Made by a program: the position numbers and the translations under genes
NCBI GenBank assembly: GCA_004369045.1
Contig: ML213513.1
Location: forward strand, 1,032,968-1,096,967
DNA length: 64,000 nucleotides
Direction of reading: 5' to 3'
Source: Heliocybe sulcata
Lineage: Eukaryota > Basidiomycota > Agaricomycetes > Gloeophyllales > Gloeophyllaceae
Notes under the pieces: generated by a model
Seen by the model: only the letters and a program-made list of their open reading frames with translations
What the model was told of the DNA's origin: nothing
Databases searched by the model: none
Shown: positions 36,245 through 47,708 of the stretch, one piece after another
Layout of the letters: each line of letters opens with the position of its first letter
Numbering within the stretch: position 1 is the stretch's first letter

Positions 36245-37123
36245 CGGCAGAGATAACTTTGTACAGCGTGCGGGCAGTCCCACATGCGCTGTCCGACCAA
36301 GAGTTCTGCTTGGGTACAGCACTTCCATAGTCATGCTTTATATCGTAGCTCTGGGAGTATCAAGATTGTAGTAGGTTTGACATGGCGGGATTTGTAACAA
36401 TATAACGCAGTGTTAAGCTTCATGGTACTGTCGAAAGCACAATAACGCAACCAGGCGCAGGCGTCTTGACCCGTAACTAGAGAAAACAGTAAAAAAGCGA
36501 GAGAAGTATAGGAATGGCGGGGATAGTTGTCCTTGAAGAACTCTTACAGGTCCAACGCTGCTGTATCCCGCATCACCGGGAGAAAAAGTGGGCATCATAC
36601 GCTTGATGGTGTACAGTACGCTAGCAGTTTAGACCAACTGCTACCCAAAGCTCATCGTTAAGGATTAGAGTCGGCGCTCAGAGACCCTGCCCTGGCCGCT
36701 CCATCTGATTCACGCAAGACGGTTCTTCCCGTGGCTAGCAGACATAGACATCCAAACTACGAACCTCATCTCTGCAGAAGGCTCTCGTCGACTACCGCAG
36801 AGACATGTAAATATCTCGGGATGGATACGGCCCGCGAGTCCGGCGCGTCTTCTCATATGACCATCCTCCTCCTTTCCATTCCTTCACCAACTGCTCGACC
36901 CAGGCGGATGCTCGAGTCAACCGCTTCGTCGTCTCCTCCATTCCAAAGCCAGCACAAGCACAATCCAACCGCAACAGAATATCTACGCACCGGGACGTCA
37001 ATAACCGACAAACCGGGAGGATCGTCCCAAACCGATGAGAACAGGTTCAGAACCATGCATACGTACACCTACAGGAAGGTCCTATGACCCTACAAACCAA
37101 ACCCGCCGCATCCCAGCCCATCA

Positions 37124-37130
37124 TATAAAT
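37124..37130 (+). promoter_or_regulatory. TATA-like box upstream of the SGNH esterase gene
   Basis: TATAAAT about 40 bases before the start codon, in a C-rich stretch typical of strongly expressed fungal secretome genes. Confidence 0.4.
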
Positions 37131-37167
37131 ACCCGATCATCCACCAACCAACTCAGCCGTGCCCACC

Positions 37168-38313
37168 ATGCGCCCCTCCTCCCTCCCGCTCTTGCTCGCC
37201 GCCCTGCCCCTCGCGCTCGCCTGGCCCACCGGCCCCGAGCCCAACCAAATAACAACCCTCGTCACCTTCGGCGACTCCTACACCGACGCCGCCAACCCCG
37301 CCGACGGGGGCTCCGCCTGGCCCACCTACGCCGCCGCCTACGGCCCATTCACTCTCCTCCCGTACGCCGTCTCCGGCGCGACGTGCTCGAACAACCTCAC
37401 CTACCGCCCCGTGTCGCCCGTGATGGAGGGCCAGGTCCCGCTCTTTATCGAGGAGGTGAGGAATGGGAGCGTGCAGGTGCGGTGGGAGGACACGGCGGTG
37501 ACGCTGTGGATCGGGACGAACGATGTGGGCGTGCATGAGCTCTTGACGGGGGGGCAGCGACCCGGCGTGACCCTCGTGAACACGACGCGGTGCGCGGTCG
37601 ATTGGGTGCGCGTGATGTACGCCTACGGCGCGCGGACCTTCGTATTCCAAAACGTACGATTCCATTTCTTCGACTTCGACTTCGATTCCAGCTTCCTCAC
37701 CGCACCTGCGTCTAGATGCTCCCCCTCCAACTCACCCCGCTCTACTCCGCCTCGTCCTACCCGAACCGGTACTGGTCCCTCCAACGCAACGCCACAGAAT
37801 GGAACGTCTTCATGACCGAAATCACCACCACCAGCAACGCGCTCTCGCGCCTCATGCTCGAATCCCTCGCTCCCGCCTTACCCGGCGCCCACATCGGTCA
37901 GATTTTCCCCTACGCAGGTACGCCGACGTGCCACTGACAAAATCCCCTTGACTTCCAGGGATATTCGACTCCTACGCCCTCTTCAGCGCCATGCACGCCG
38001 AGCCTTCAGCGTACCTCAACGGCACCGCCCCGCTCAACGTCACAGGCTGCGTCAACTCGTGCGTCTTCCCTCTAAACGCGAGCGTCAGCGACACGAGCAG
38101 TGCGCGTTGTACTGTCGCGGAGGGCAGCGATAGGGATAGTTTTCTTTGGTATGTTTGTTTTCTTAAGAGTGGCGGGGAAGGGAATGGCTGACGGAGGGTG
38201 CGAAAAGGTATGATGAGCTGCATCCGTCGGAGCAGAGCGATAGGGTCGTGGCGAGGGAGATTACGGCGGCAATTAAGAGGACGTCGGAGCAGTGGATCAC
38301 GTGGCTGAGCTAG
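37168..38313 (+). CDS. Secreted SGNH/GDSL esterase, CE16-like, 327 aa
   Basis: Exons are 37168-37653, 37716-37917, 37959-38148 and 38208-38313. A signal peptide (RPSSLPLLLAALPLALAWP) precedes block I TFGDSYTD, with nucleophile S37. WIGTNDVG gives the block with Gly and Asn, and DELHPS near the C-terminus supplies the catalytic Asp and His. The order, length and several NxT/S glycosylation sites fit carbohydrate esterase family 16, acetyl esterases that remove acetyl groups from xylo-oligosaccharides. This suits a plant-litter or wood decayer. The CE16 assignment is from motif memory, so another SGNH lipase-like subgroup is possible. Codon use is strongly C-ending. Confidence 0.88.
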
Positions 38314-40007
38314 GGTGGCGGATAAGCTTCGTACCGGTTTGATGGAAGCGAGGGGCGCGACGAAAGGTCCTGGGGAGTGTAGTATGCTCATATGCATTGT
38401 CTGGGTCTTGGGCCTCCAACAATCTGGACATCCAAGAATGTGACCGTGGTCAGCAACTGTATCACTGGGGTATGACCCCACTACAAAGACAGTGTCCCGT
38501 CTCTATGATCCTGCTATACCGCACGATACTTGACCGCGGAGCGAGAAACACACGCGGAAGACGTGTCCCTATCAACTGCGAGTGCTTAGTGGGATGGACA
38601 GACGCGGTCACCGCTCACATCACACGTCCAGCCCGCCAGACCTGGATGTGCGAAGTACGAGTAAAGACGCCCCACAGAGAGCGGTTGGTCTCCATCAGGG
38701 CATAAAGGAGCCTTGTGGTGTAGTATAGAGCGAGGGGATGAGCGATAAATGAGAAAGATACTCGTGAAGGCGGGAGAAATTGATTGAGACTACCGGCCCG
38801 GCAAGCCGCCTCTTCGAGCCACCACCTGCCCGCGCGGGGGAAGATATCGCTCGCACAGGAGGCAGGCCGGGACGGGGGAGGATGAGGGAGGACATACGTG
38901 GGAGAGGAGGGAGCGGAAACGGAGAGATGGGAGGAGGATCAGTCAGCGGAGAAACTAACACTTTAGATCCAGGAATGCGTCTCCCGCCTCCCGCGTCTTT
39001 AGTGTGGATGATGAGATGGAGAGAGGGGTATCAGTTGCCGGGTAGACGGAGAACAAGAGGGAGGTTGACGCGTCTTTGTCCACACACCGGGGCGCCAGTG
39101 GGAGGAAAAACACGCGCCTGCACGTGGTAGAGGAGCGGCAGATCGAGTGTCGTCGGCTGAGGAGGCGGACGAGGGTCTGTACCGTTGGCGAGGAAGTGCC
39201 GCTGACTGAGGAGAGGAGCAAGTATCCAGGTATCCAGGTATCAGGATCACTCGCCGGGACGGAGGAGAGACGGGAGAGGAACCGAGCCCGTACGCGAGGA
39301 GAGAGGCACGGAGCGGAAAGGAGACATGGGGAGAAAAGACGGCTGTGGAACCTTGCGCGGTGAGAGAAAAAATTAGTGTCTCTGGACTTAGGGACAGGGG
39401 AGGGGAGATCAGTTGTCTTTCGAGGTCGGGAAGGGATCGGATGGGTAGAGAAAAGAGAAGCGGATATAGGGGGACCTCGGTGGAGAGAGCGGCGGAGAGG
39501 ACAGCATACTGCAGCGGTGCGAGGGACGGCATGTAACGAGGGACCAGTACTGGTGAGACAGCGGAGAAAGGGTGATGGACAGCGTACAGTGGAATGAGAG
39601 CGGGCGGCGTGCAGCGTACGTCGGGCGTACAGGTCAGAGCTGGCAGCATATGGATAGCCAGCGCACGATAGGGGTGACGACGGCTGTGTATTGAGGATAG
39701 AAAGATGCGAGGCTGAGGGAAAGAGAGCGCCGCGCGTCCCTGCCCCATGTCATGTCGTCGCAAGCACATAACTGAGGTGTGCGACAATATGACTGGGGGA
39801 GCAGGGAGGAGCGGCGGGACGATGGGGAAATGTTTTAGTGGGACGGTGCGGAAGGACGAGGACGAGGACGAGGAGAGAGGGGGGCAGGGAGAAAGCGGAA
39901 AGGAGGTCAAGGAAAAGCCCGGCGCGGAACGGGACAGAACGACGTGGAAGTAGTTTTGCTAACACAGTCAACGTCTCTCCATATATGTACGTGCTCACGA
40001 TATCTGC
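38314..40007. other. Gene-poor stretch with a long purine-rich tract
   Basis: From about 38800 to 39960 the plus strand is dominated by A and G (many GGA, GAG and AGG runs), so the minus strand is C/T-rich and stays open for 303 codons at 38999-39910. That frame encodes a Ser/Pro/Leu-rich string with no domain and is not called as a gene. Confidence 0.6.
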
Positions 40008-40092
40008 GGGCACTTGGTGTAGTTGGTTTATCACGCCCGCTTAGCATGCACTAGGTTGCGGGAGGGGACCGGTTCAATTCCGGTAGTGTCCA
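40008..40092 (+). tRNA. tRNA-Ala (anticodon AGC) with a 10-nt intron
   Basis: The acceptor arm GGGCACT pairs with AGTGTCC, followed by discriminator A. The third pair is G3:U70, the alanine identity element. The anticodon stem CCCGC/GCGGG encloses TTAGCA, with anticodon AGC. A 10-nt intron (TGCACTAGGT) sits at the standard position one base after the anticodon. The T arm ACCGG-TTCAATT-CCGGT is complete. Confidence 0.95.
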
Positions 40093-40681
40093 GTGACATG
40101 CTATTGTGTGTTTTTTGCCAGTTCTCCCGTCGGCTTGCAATCATTTTACATCCTAAAACACTCCTATACCACCAAAATTTCCCCCGTTTTTAATTCCACG
40201 CGGCCTCTGTAGCGGTTTCTCTCCATCATGATCATAGTACACATCCAAGTGGAGGCGCGCGTATTAATTGCAGTCGTACGATCTCGGTCATGTTCTGTTC
40301 ATTCCCCGAGGATTCAGAGATCTCGATCGAGGCGAAGTGGCTGTGCACAAAATGCTTCGGGCACATGCACTTTGTCTCCGGTGTTGGTTCGTCCTCGAGA
40401 GCATCGTGCACCCGCTATTAACCAGTGCTATCCTTTCGACGACGAGGTTGTTGCATGCTTTCGTGTACTAACCGGCAGCGGCAAACTATCCCATCCCCGA
40501 GAGATCAGAGCAGCTCCACGGCCCCACGCGCGCGTCTCACCGGAAGCCTCTGCCGTTGTCGGACGTCGGTGGCTGAGCGATGATGGGATGACTTCATCGC
40601 GGGCTTCGTTTGCGTACTTATCGCCCTCCCCGTCTGCCATCTTACCTGATCCCTCGGCTGGCGTGCATACATATACCCGCC
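40093..40681. other. Intergenic stretch
   Basis: Between the tRNA and the transporter gene. Contains the Pol III terminator and presumably the transporter promoter; nothing else was seen. Confidence 0.5.
40111..40116 (+). terminator. RNA polymerase III terminator of tRNA-Ala
   Basis: A run of six T residues 18 bases downstream of the tRNA, the usual Pol III stop signal. Confidence 0.8.
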
Positions 40682-42746
40682 ATGGCGACACCTCAGCCTC
40701 AACCCACCTCCACTACGTCCGCCAGGATGAGCGACGACGCGACCATGGCCTCTACCAACGACACCGAGAAGCGCGCAAAGATGGAGAACGGCGTCAAGAC
40801 GAACGAGTTTGATGTGTACGGCGATGAGGACACCGCGGACAGTGCGCAGTTTCTCTCGATGCCGGCAAACCTGCGTACTGACCCTCTTCCCAGTCAAATA
40901 CCGCACCATGCACTGGTGGAAAGCCGCCGCCCTCATGCTCGCAGAGACAGTCTCCCTCGGCATCCTCTCCGTCCCCTCCGTCTTCAACGCCCTCGGCATG
41001 GTCGCAGGGTGTATCCTCGTCATCGTGCGTCCTTTAAATCAATTTTCGTGCTGGGGGTGGCTGAACTGGCGATCAGTCACTGGGAACGATCGCGACCGCG
41101 ACGGGGTACACGATGGGCCAGTTCAAGCTGCGCTACCCGCACGTGCACAATATGGCAGACGCCGGGATGGTCCTCGGCGGGCCGGTGTGGAGGGAGGTGC
41201 GTTTGGTCAAGTCGCTCCAGGGGGACCTGCTAGATCTGCGGATCAATGTCGTGCTCTGCTTCTCTCCTCGGCGTGCTCCCCCTCTTGCGCCTCACCTGCC
41301 TCGTCCCTTCTTCTTGCTCATCACGCGCATAGATCCTCGGCACAGCCCAAGTCGTCTTCCTCATCTTCATATGCGGGAGCCACGTCCTCACCGGCCTCAT
41401 CGCCTTCGACACCAGTGCGCCCCTCCTTCCTTTTTCCTTCTCACATGTCCCCAGCTCACCTCCCCCTCTCGCCCACAGTAACCAACGGCGCATCCTGCTC
41501 CGTCGTATGGGCCGTCATCACCGCCCTCGTCTGCTTCCTCCTCACCATCCCCCGCACGCTGAACGGCATCAGCTACCTCAGCGTCGCGAGTTTCATCAGC
41601 ATCATGGGTGCGCACTCGTTTCTTCTCGGGAGGGCGGAGTTGGTACCGACATTGACGGTGTTTCTAGCGGCGGTCCTGATCACCATGATCGGGGTAGGCC
41701 AGATCGGGCACCAAGGTGGCGTAGGCGTAACCAGCCACCTCAACTTTGCAAACGGCTTCCTCGCCGTGACCGACATTGTACGCCTCCCGCTTTCTCCTTC
41801 CCACTGACGTCCCTGACGTTTCAGTAGATCTTCGCCTACGCAGGCCACGTCGCTTTCCTCACCTTCATCTCCGAGATGCGCGACCCGCGCGACTTCCCAA
41901 AGGCCCTCTACGCGCTGCAAATCGCCGACACCACTCTCTACCTGATCGTGGGCGTGGTGGTGTACGCGTTTGCGGGGGCGGGGACGGTTAGCCCTGCGTT
42001 GGGGAATACGGGGCACGTTTTGAGGAGGGTGGCGTATGGCGTGGCGTTGCCGACGATTGTGGTTGCGGGGGTGATTAATGGGCATGTGTGTGCGAAGCTT
42101 GTGAGTGCTCGATTCTTCTTTTCATAGGGGTGAGTGGGGGGCTGATGCGGTGGGGTGGGTAGGCGTTCGTGAGGGTGTTTAGGATGGACGATGGGAGTGT
42201 GAGTCGACATATGAGCAGTCATACGCGGACGGGGTGGGTGACGTGGATAGGCATATGTGCGGGGATCTGGGCGTTGGCGTTTGTGATTGCGGAGGTGTAC
42301 GTTTTTTCCGTCCATTTCCCCTTTCATTCTCAACTTGTTGTGATAGGATCCCGTTTTTCAACGACCTCCTGGGCGTCATCTCTGCGCTGTTCGCGAGCTG
42401 GTTTACCTATGGCATATCTGGGATATTCTGGTTCCACCTCCATCCTCGCGGGTCGCGGCCGAGAGCGCAGGCGGTGTTTTGGGGCGCGATTGTTTTGGTG
42501 CGTTCTTCTTTTCCTCCCTCCTTCTTTCCTTTCCTTGTGTCTAGAGAGGAGAAAGAAGCTGATGAGACGGATAGGCGGGCGCGTTTATTATGGTTGCGGG
42601 GTTGTATTCGAGTATATATAGTATCGTGGAAGGTGAGTGGGGTTTTCTTTTCTTTTTTGGAGGGGAGGCTGATGGGGGGATTGGTAGGGTATCGGAGCGG
42701 GTCGTTCCCGAGTCCGTTTAGTTGTGTTAATCGGGCGTTGGCGTGA
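40682..42746 (+). CDS. AAAP-family amino-acid transporter, 468 aa
   Basis: Eleven exons (40682-40841, 40894-41024, 41077-41196, 41333-41414, 41479-41607, 41668-41777, 41828-42100, 42163-42296, 42347-42497, 42575-42632, 42688-42746) close on one open frame. A charged cytosolic N-terminus of about 53 residues is followed by IKYRTMHWWKAAALMLAETV, LGILSVPSVFNALGMV, YTMGQFKLRYPHVHNMADAG, SYLSVASFISIM, FAYAGHVAFLTFISEMRDPR and ALPTIVVAGVINGHV. These are hallmarks of fungal neutral amino-acid transporters of the AAAP (Aa_trans, PF01490) family. About 10-11 membrane helices are expected. It moves amino acids with protons across the plasma or vacuolar membrane; direction and substrate are not readable. 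Confidence 0.9.
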
Positions 42747-43214
42747 TGGGGTTTTGGAGGAGGAGAGAGGAGGAGGGAAATGGACATCTTGACCATATGC
42801 TACGCTGATGTTAAAATAATTGGTACGAGTTGTTGTTTGCTGGTACCTTTGTAATAGTATGCTATTAATTTATTGGTTGTTGGAGGCTGTGAGGGTGATG
42901 TAAGGCGGAGTTGGACGTAGGCGGTTTTATTTCCTGTCGCTCTGCATCTACCGGATAGCAGACAGCAACTCACGTATGCGTGAGGTTTCTTCAGCGGTCG
43001 CGGGATGCGTGGATACGAGCTTAGAGATGGTGAGACATGCAGATTGCGGGAAGGTACGAGATGTACGAGATACAGGGCGAGTAGGTACATGTAACTCGAG
43101 AAAAAAGTGGGGCAAGTGGAATCGAGAAGTGGGAGAAACGAAAGGTACGTCCTGTGACAAAGGGCGCATGATGTGACGGCTCGTGAGTTCCCCCATTCCC
43201 CGCCCCTGTTGAGG
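42747..43214. other. Intergenic stretch
   Basis: Downstream of the transporter gene. Nothing was seen beyond 3' sequence. Confidence 0.45.
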
Positions 43215-43725
43215 CCTAGGGATATGGAGAACGTCTGGTCGACGGCGTTCGCGAACGCCTTCAGCGAACGTCAGGCACAAACGCCACAAGCCACGTGAGG
43301 CCTCGACGTTCGCGCGCGTCGCGGGCCTTTACCGTGACCCACTGAGCTTGCGTTCGGCGTTCGGAGCATGGACTGCTTCGGGCTGCCAGTCCTACACAGG
43401 CACCCCGGATGCCATTCGTCGGTGGCACGGTCCCGTGGCCTTCTACCGTGCTGTGGCACGTACGTGGCCTTTCGACACTTCTTCGTTCTGCGACCATCAC
43501 CATGCTCCGTTCCGAGCTCGCCCGCATCCTCGAAGTACCATGAGCTCGGAGTGGCGCAGAGAGAAGCCACACTAGTCAGGTCGGCGCAGCGCGGTTCGGG
43601 GCCTATGTCAGGCAGCGTGATTGTTCTGTCCGGTAACATCCGGTGGCATGCGAAACCTCACGTGTAAGCCGGCTGGCGCCGGCGTTCGCGTTCGCCGTTT
43701 GCGAACGCGTTCGGCGGACGTGACT
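43215..43725. mobile_element. Possible small non-autonomous element with degenerate terminal inverted repeats
   Basis: The two ends carry related sequence in opposite orientation. Each has clustered CGTTCGCGAACG-like palindromes followed inward by ACGTGAGG(C/T)(C/T)TCG (left near 43298, right near 43659 on the other strand). The left end includes a perfect 16-bp palindrome, GGCGTTCGCGAACGCC. The inside is GC-rich and has no convincing gene. This resembles a MITE-like DNA element of about 0.5 kb. No target-site duplication could be fixed by eye, and the superfamily is unknown. Confidence 0.4.
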
Positions 43726-43759
43726 GTCGATCCGACTTTCTGAGGGATATTGCCTCGCC

Positions 43760-44326
43760 AGAGCTGATTCGAGGTACGCTCTTCAGTCGCCTCGCCTTTG
43801 ATTTCTCAAAAAAACAGCAGTAGAACTGGCCCGTAACGTACCGCGCTGAATGGATCTGAAGAAAAGCCGCTGAGCTCGTATTTGCGGAACGTTGCCGAGG
43901 CTGCTTTGAATGCGCATGAAAGCCTTGGTCTGATTTGTGGTACGTCCTCCGCCTGTCTTCGTATCGTCTCTGAGATCTGGTTACTCAAAGCGACTTTAGT
44001 AGAACAGGTCCGTAACGCGGCGTGCTGAACGAATCCGAATTAGAGCAGCTGAGCTCCTATCTGCAGGACATTGCCGACGAGCGCTGCTTTGAACGCGTTT
44101 GTCGTACGTCCTCCAGCCGTCTTTGTATCGTCTCTGATCTCTCAAGGTAGCAACAGTAAAAGAGGTCCGTAATGCAGCGCGCTGAACGAACACCAATTAA
44201 GCCCCCCTATTTGCAGAACATTACCGACGCTGTTTTGAACGCGTTCATCTGATTTAAGGTAGGTCCTCTAGTGCTCCTTGTGACGTCTCTGATCTCTCAA
44301 AGCAACCGATAGAGAACAGGTCCATA
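43760..44326 (+). repeat. Degenerate tandem repeats of an F-box gene's promoter and start region
   Basis: Units of about 155-175 bases begin near 43796, 43970 and 44134. A fourth unit beginning near 44289 runs into the start of the F-box gene, and a partial unit lies at 43760-43795. Shared blocks in each are CT(C)TGATnTCTCAAA, CAGGTCCGTAA, GCGCTGAACGAA, ATTTGCAGAACATT, GCCGACG and GGTACGTCCTC. In the third unit the block around the start codon is kept as GTCCGTAATGCAG, close to GTCCATAATGCAA at the real start. Each unit is thus a copy of the promoter plus the first codons. Confidence 0.8.
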
Positions 44327-45923
44327 ATGCAAGCCGAGCGAAGACGGATTAGGCGGCAGATGGCCCATCACGAGCGCGAATTGGTCAAACTCAAGAGACA
44401 GTACAACGACCTGCTCCCCATCGCGCGTCTCCCTCAGGAACTCCTAACAGAGATCCTACTCATCGCATCGCACGGGTATTCGCGTCCCCCAACCTTTGGT
44501 TGGCTAGCGCTTACGCGCATCTGTCATCGCTGGCGTGAAGCTGCACTGGGCGCCCCTGCCTTTTGGTCCAGATTCGCGAGTGGTGAAAGGCTGAAGCGGA
44601 CGGGTCTAGCGTTCCACAGACTCATGCTTGGAAGGTCTGCGCAGTGCGACTTGTCGGTTTATCTGAGCATGCACTTGCACCACTTGGAACATGCAAAAGA
44701 GTTGTGCCTCGTGCTGGCCAACGAAACGCATCGCATCCGTGACTTGGAGCTAGCCAATTGCACGAAACGTGGACTCAAGTTCTTCGAGCAGGAATGCTGC
44801 TGGGACGTTTCGCTTCTGGAGGTTCGTAGTCTTTCCATCAGCAAGAAAGACGCCATTGACGAGCCTCTGCCATGGCTATCAAACTTTCCTACTTCTCGAC
44901 TCTGTCGACTTTCGACTTTCGGCATCTCTCTTAATGCGTGCCGACGTCTGTTTGTCCCGTCGATCACATCATTGGAGCTATCAGGGGAGCCTGGGTCCCC
45001 AATAGCTTCAATGACTGTGATGTGTTCCGTTCGCCGTGGTCTTCCTGCATTGTGCAATCTCAGAATTTTCCTGGGCCCTCAACCGGCGGGACGGAGGCCC
45101 TCTAGAACCAGTCGACCAGGACACAGACGCTCTGCACCAGCTACGTGAGTTATATGTCGACGAGAGCATGGAGGCCGCGGCAGCATTGACGGGCCATTTG
45201 GCGACACCGGACCATGTCGACATGAAGCTTATACTCGGTTGGCCAATCGTTGAATGGCGCAATAGCGAGGCTTGGAAATTCATCCTCGCCAGAATAGACA
45301 AAGTGGTCGCGGCGAATGGTCTAGACGCCGTTCGAGTTGACCAAGATTTCCCGTCGTACGGCTGGTCCCGCATAGAGATGTGGGCAGCCAGCGGACCCTC
45401 AGGTGTATATCCCGAAATACCCCCGCCAAAACTTGTTCTTGGATTTGCGACGGGACACATCCTCGTGTCCGAAGTCGCTGCCAATATCCCCTCGTTGAGC
45501 CGCGCTGTCCATCTCTCCATAACGGGATACTGGTACCACATTGCGGACACAAACAAGATAATGCAACACATGGCAAACGTGACCACACTTCACGTCTTCA
45601 ACCTCCCTTTGGTCTCACACCCGAGGACTTGCAACTATACTGTTTCGCCGCTGGTCGAGAACCTCATTCTGGAAGGAGATGTTGTGTTGGAAAACACACG
45701 GGAGGCAGTGCGAGATACCGTGCAGCGATATTTCGGATCCTGGAGGACAGGGAGCGGAAAGTTGCACAGTCTTCATATCCGTCAGACTGTGGACGTCAGC
45801 GAGGACGTCGTAGCTGGAATACAGGAATTGGCAGACAAGGTGACTTGGGATAGGCATGGACCGTATCAGCCACTACCGCTGGAGGATGATGACCAGGACG
45901 ACAACCCATCAGTCGGGCATTGA
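44327..45923 (+). CDS. F-box protein with a leucine-rich C-terminal part, 509 aa
   Basis: Exons are 44327-45038 and 45106-45923, with a 67-nt intron that moves the reading frame correctly. A basic coiled coil (AERRRIRRQMAHHERELVKL) leads into the F-box at about residues 32-80: IARLPQELLTEILLIASHG, then LTRICHRWREAALGAPAFWS. F-box proteins bind SKP1 and recruit targets to SCF ubiquitin ligases. The rest has irregular leucine-rich segments as in the basidiomycete F-box-like/LRR group, which is lineage-expanded with unknown targets. If the intron is not real, the gene would instead carry a frame break near 45040-45105. Its promoter region is tandemly repeated. Confidence 0.78.
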
Positions 45924-46463
45924 TAAGTTACGGAGGCGTAGAGGCTGAAATCGTGTGTACCAATCTCCTTGTTATCGTTGCGGCCTTGGGTTCACTGTAG
46001 TCAAAGACGATGGCAACCCTGTCGTCATGAATCGCAGTATGATTTCAGTAGGCCTCATCGACGAGGCCTCTCTGACCGCTTGTGCGACTTCACAACAGCA
46101 GTGACAACTGTGAGTTGGAGTAGGGCTGCGGCAACGCGCGCAACAGTATTACCTGTTTTTAAGCCCGAATGACGGCTGCCTGATTCGCCTTTCTGCTGCA
46201 TTGCAGGAACAGTTGCGAACCTCCTCCACCTGTGGGAACGTGAATCGGGCAGTACTAACCGACGGCAGTTGGTACGCGATGGAAAGTGCCAGAAGTATCG
46301 AGTAGCGCAGATACTGCATGTTTCTACAAACCGTTCATACAAGCACATGATACAACCGATACAAATAAAAAAATAAAGAAATCCAACAAGGAAACCGCGA
46401 TCTAGGATGTGATTTGCTGCGTGGCAGAGCGCCGAGCGGACCGTCTGGCAGTCGTATTCGTCT
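45924..46463. other. Convergent intergenic stretch
   Basis: Tail-to-tail spacer between two F-box genes. Nothing else was seen. Confidence 0.5.
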
Positions 46464-47708
46464 TCATCCATCTTCTGACTTCTTCGACCTTCTGAGAAGA
46501 TAGAGCAAGAACATCAGACCGAGCGCGAAAACAAAGATCAGGCGAAAAGGCGAACCAACCTTCATTCTGTCCGTGACGAGCTGCTTCCTGCATTCGATGT
46601 AGTTCTCAAGCTTCAACTGGCCCATCTTGCGATCCTTCTCGACGATGTCCAGTAGCCGACCCAGGTTGTCATAAACAGTATCGTGTTCCTTCGCCCAGCA
46701 GAACCATAGGGCAAAACTCCACGGTTCCGAGAAGTCGTCAAACATGGTCCCTGAACCGTGGTTGTGGTCAGCACGTGCGCACTCCATAGCCAGCGCAGCT
46801 TCAACTCACAGTCTCCCCAGGTTATGAGGTCCTTCGTATTGACAGTCGTATCCGGCTTGATGAGTAAGACGTCTCCGGGAGCTTCGTTATCCACGCGTCT
46901 CGCGCTACATATATAATATAAGTTTGGAATTCACAGGAAACAAACAGGAAGGTCTTACCTTCGGCTCCTACACGGCAGGCAAACCCTGCGCCCTAACACG
47001 GTGGACGTGACGGGTGAACAGGCCGCCCCGCTCTGTCCACACAGCTGTAATGGAGAACAGGTTATAATACTTCCCATGCGAGATTTCATCGTTCACAACA
47101 CACCTGGCATGTACGTCCGAAAAGGACATTGACCCAGCATACCTCCTTCATGCCTTGCGGCGGTTCCGGCGCACACCACGCAATTCGAACGGATCGCAGA
47201 ACACCTTCAGTTATGATACGTTTGAACCTCTTACTCACCTGTCGAAATGCTAGAGCCTCGACGGGGTCCATATGTTTCAATACCTGCGAAGCATGTAGAT
47301 CAGCACTGATGGAGACCGGGATGATGAGTGTTACTGACTTCGACCATGAGCTCTTCCGGTAACTGGGAGAACGGAAAGTGAGATGCCTTGCGATATCTCT
47401 TCTTTCCTACCCAGAAGATGTTAGTTCTGATATGACGACCACTCACATCAGAGCGCGCGTTGGTATCTACTTTCCGCCGAGAAATGTCACAGGGATGTCC
47501 AGAGTCCAATCAAGGTGGCAGACTCACCATTATTTGTCCCAGTGGGGGCTTTCAAGGACAAGGCGGTGCCTGTCGAGTTGGATCGTGCCAGTTGTCTCTC
47601 TTCTACGGCGGTGGCCTTCACAGGATCTGACTGGGCTTCGGGCCAGCGATCTTCACCCGGAGTCCATGGTTTGGCAGGGAAACGCATATAGAAAGTCTTT
47701 GGAGTCAT
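46464..47708 (-). CDS. F-box protein with zinc-ribbon-like motif and C-terminal membrane anchor, 298 aa
   Basis: Exons on the minus strand are 47708-47528, 47406-47339, 47283-47104, 47044-46959, 46904-46810 and 46750-46464, all in agreeing phases. The F-box lies at about residues 73-108: FSQLPEELMVEVLKHMDPVE, then FRQVSKRFKRIIT. Next comes CWVNVLFGRTCQLCGQSG...RRVCLPC, two CxxC pairs as in a basidiomycete F-box group with a zinc-ribbon-like segment. Unusually, the C-terminus ends in a hydrophobic helix (FRLIFVFALGLMFLLYLL) and a short basic/acidic tail, the layout of a tail-anchored protein. An upstream in-frame ATG at 47756 would add 16 residues. Target unknown. Confidence 0.75.

Larger units (their letters stand above)
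35995..37167. other. Intergenic stretch
   Basis: Separates the cyclin-like cluster from the esterase gene. It holds a two-copy 18-bp direct repeat at 36209-36244 and a TATA-like box before the esterase. No gene was seen. Confidence 0.45.

Noticed and set aside
38999-39910. 303-codon minus-strand open frame
   Set aside because: It is a by-product of the purine-rich plus strand: a Ser/Pro/Leu-rich string with no domain, no splice structure and no family resemblance.
40610-40681. Upstream extension of the AAAP transporter
   Set aside because: The extra 24 residues lie in the likely 5' leader, and the ATG at 40682 gives the usual charged N-terminus.
45036-45105. Frameshift in the F-box gene at 44.3 kb
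   Set aside because: A 67-nt GT-AG intron at 45039-45105 joins both frames correctly. A frame break remains the less likely alternative.
46464-47708. Two frameshifts in the tail-anchored F-box gene
   Set aside because: Using the intron 47103-47045 (GTGTGT to TTACAG) restores one frame and a proper CxxC-CxxC segment.
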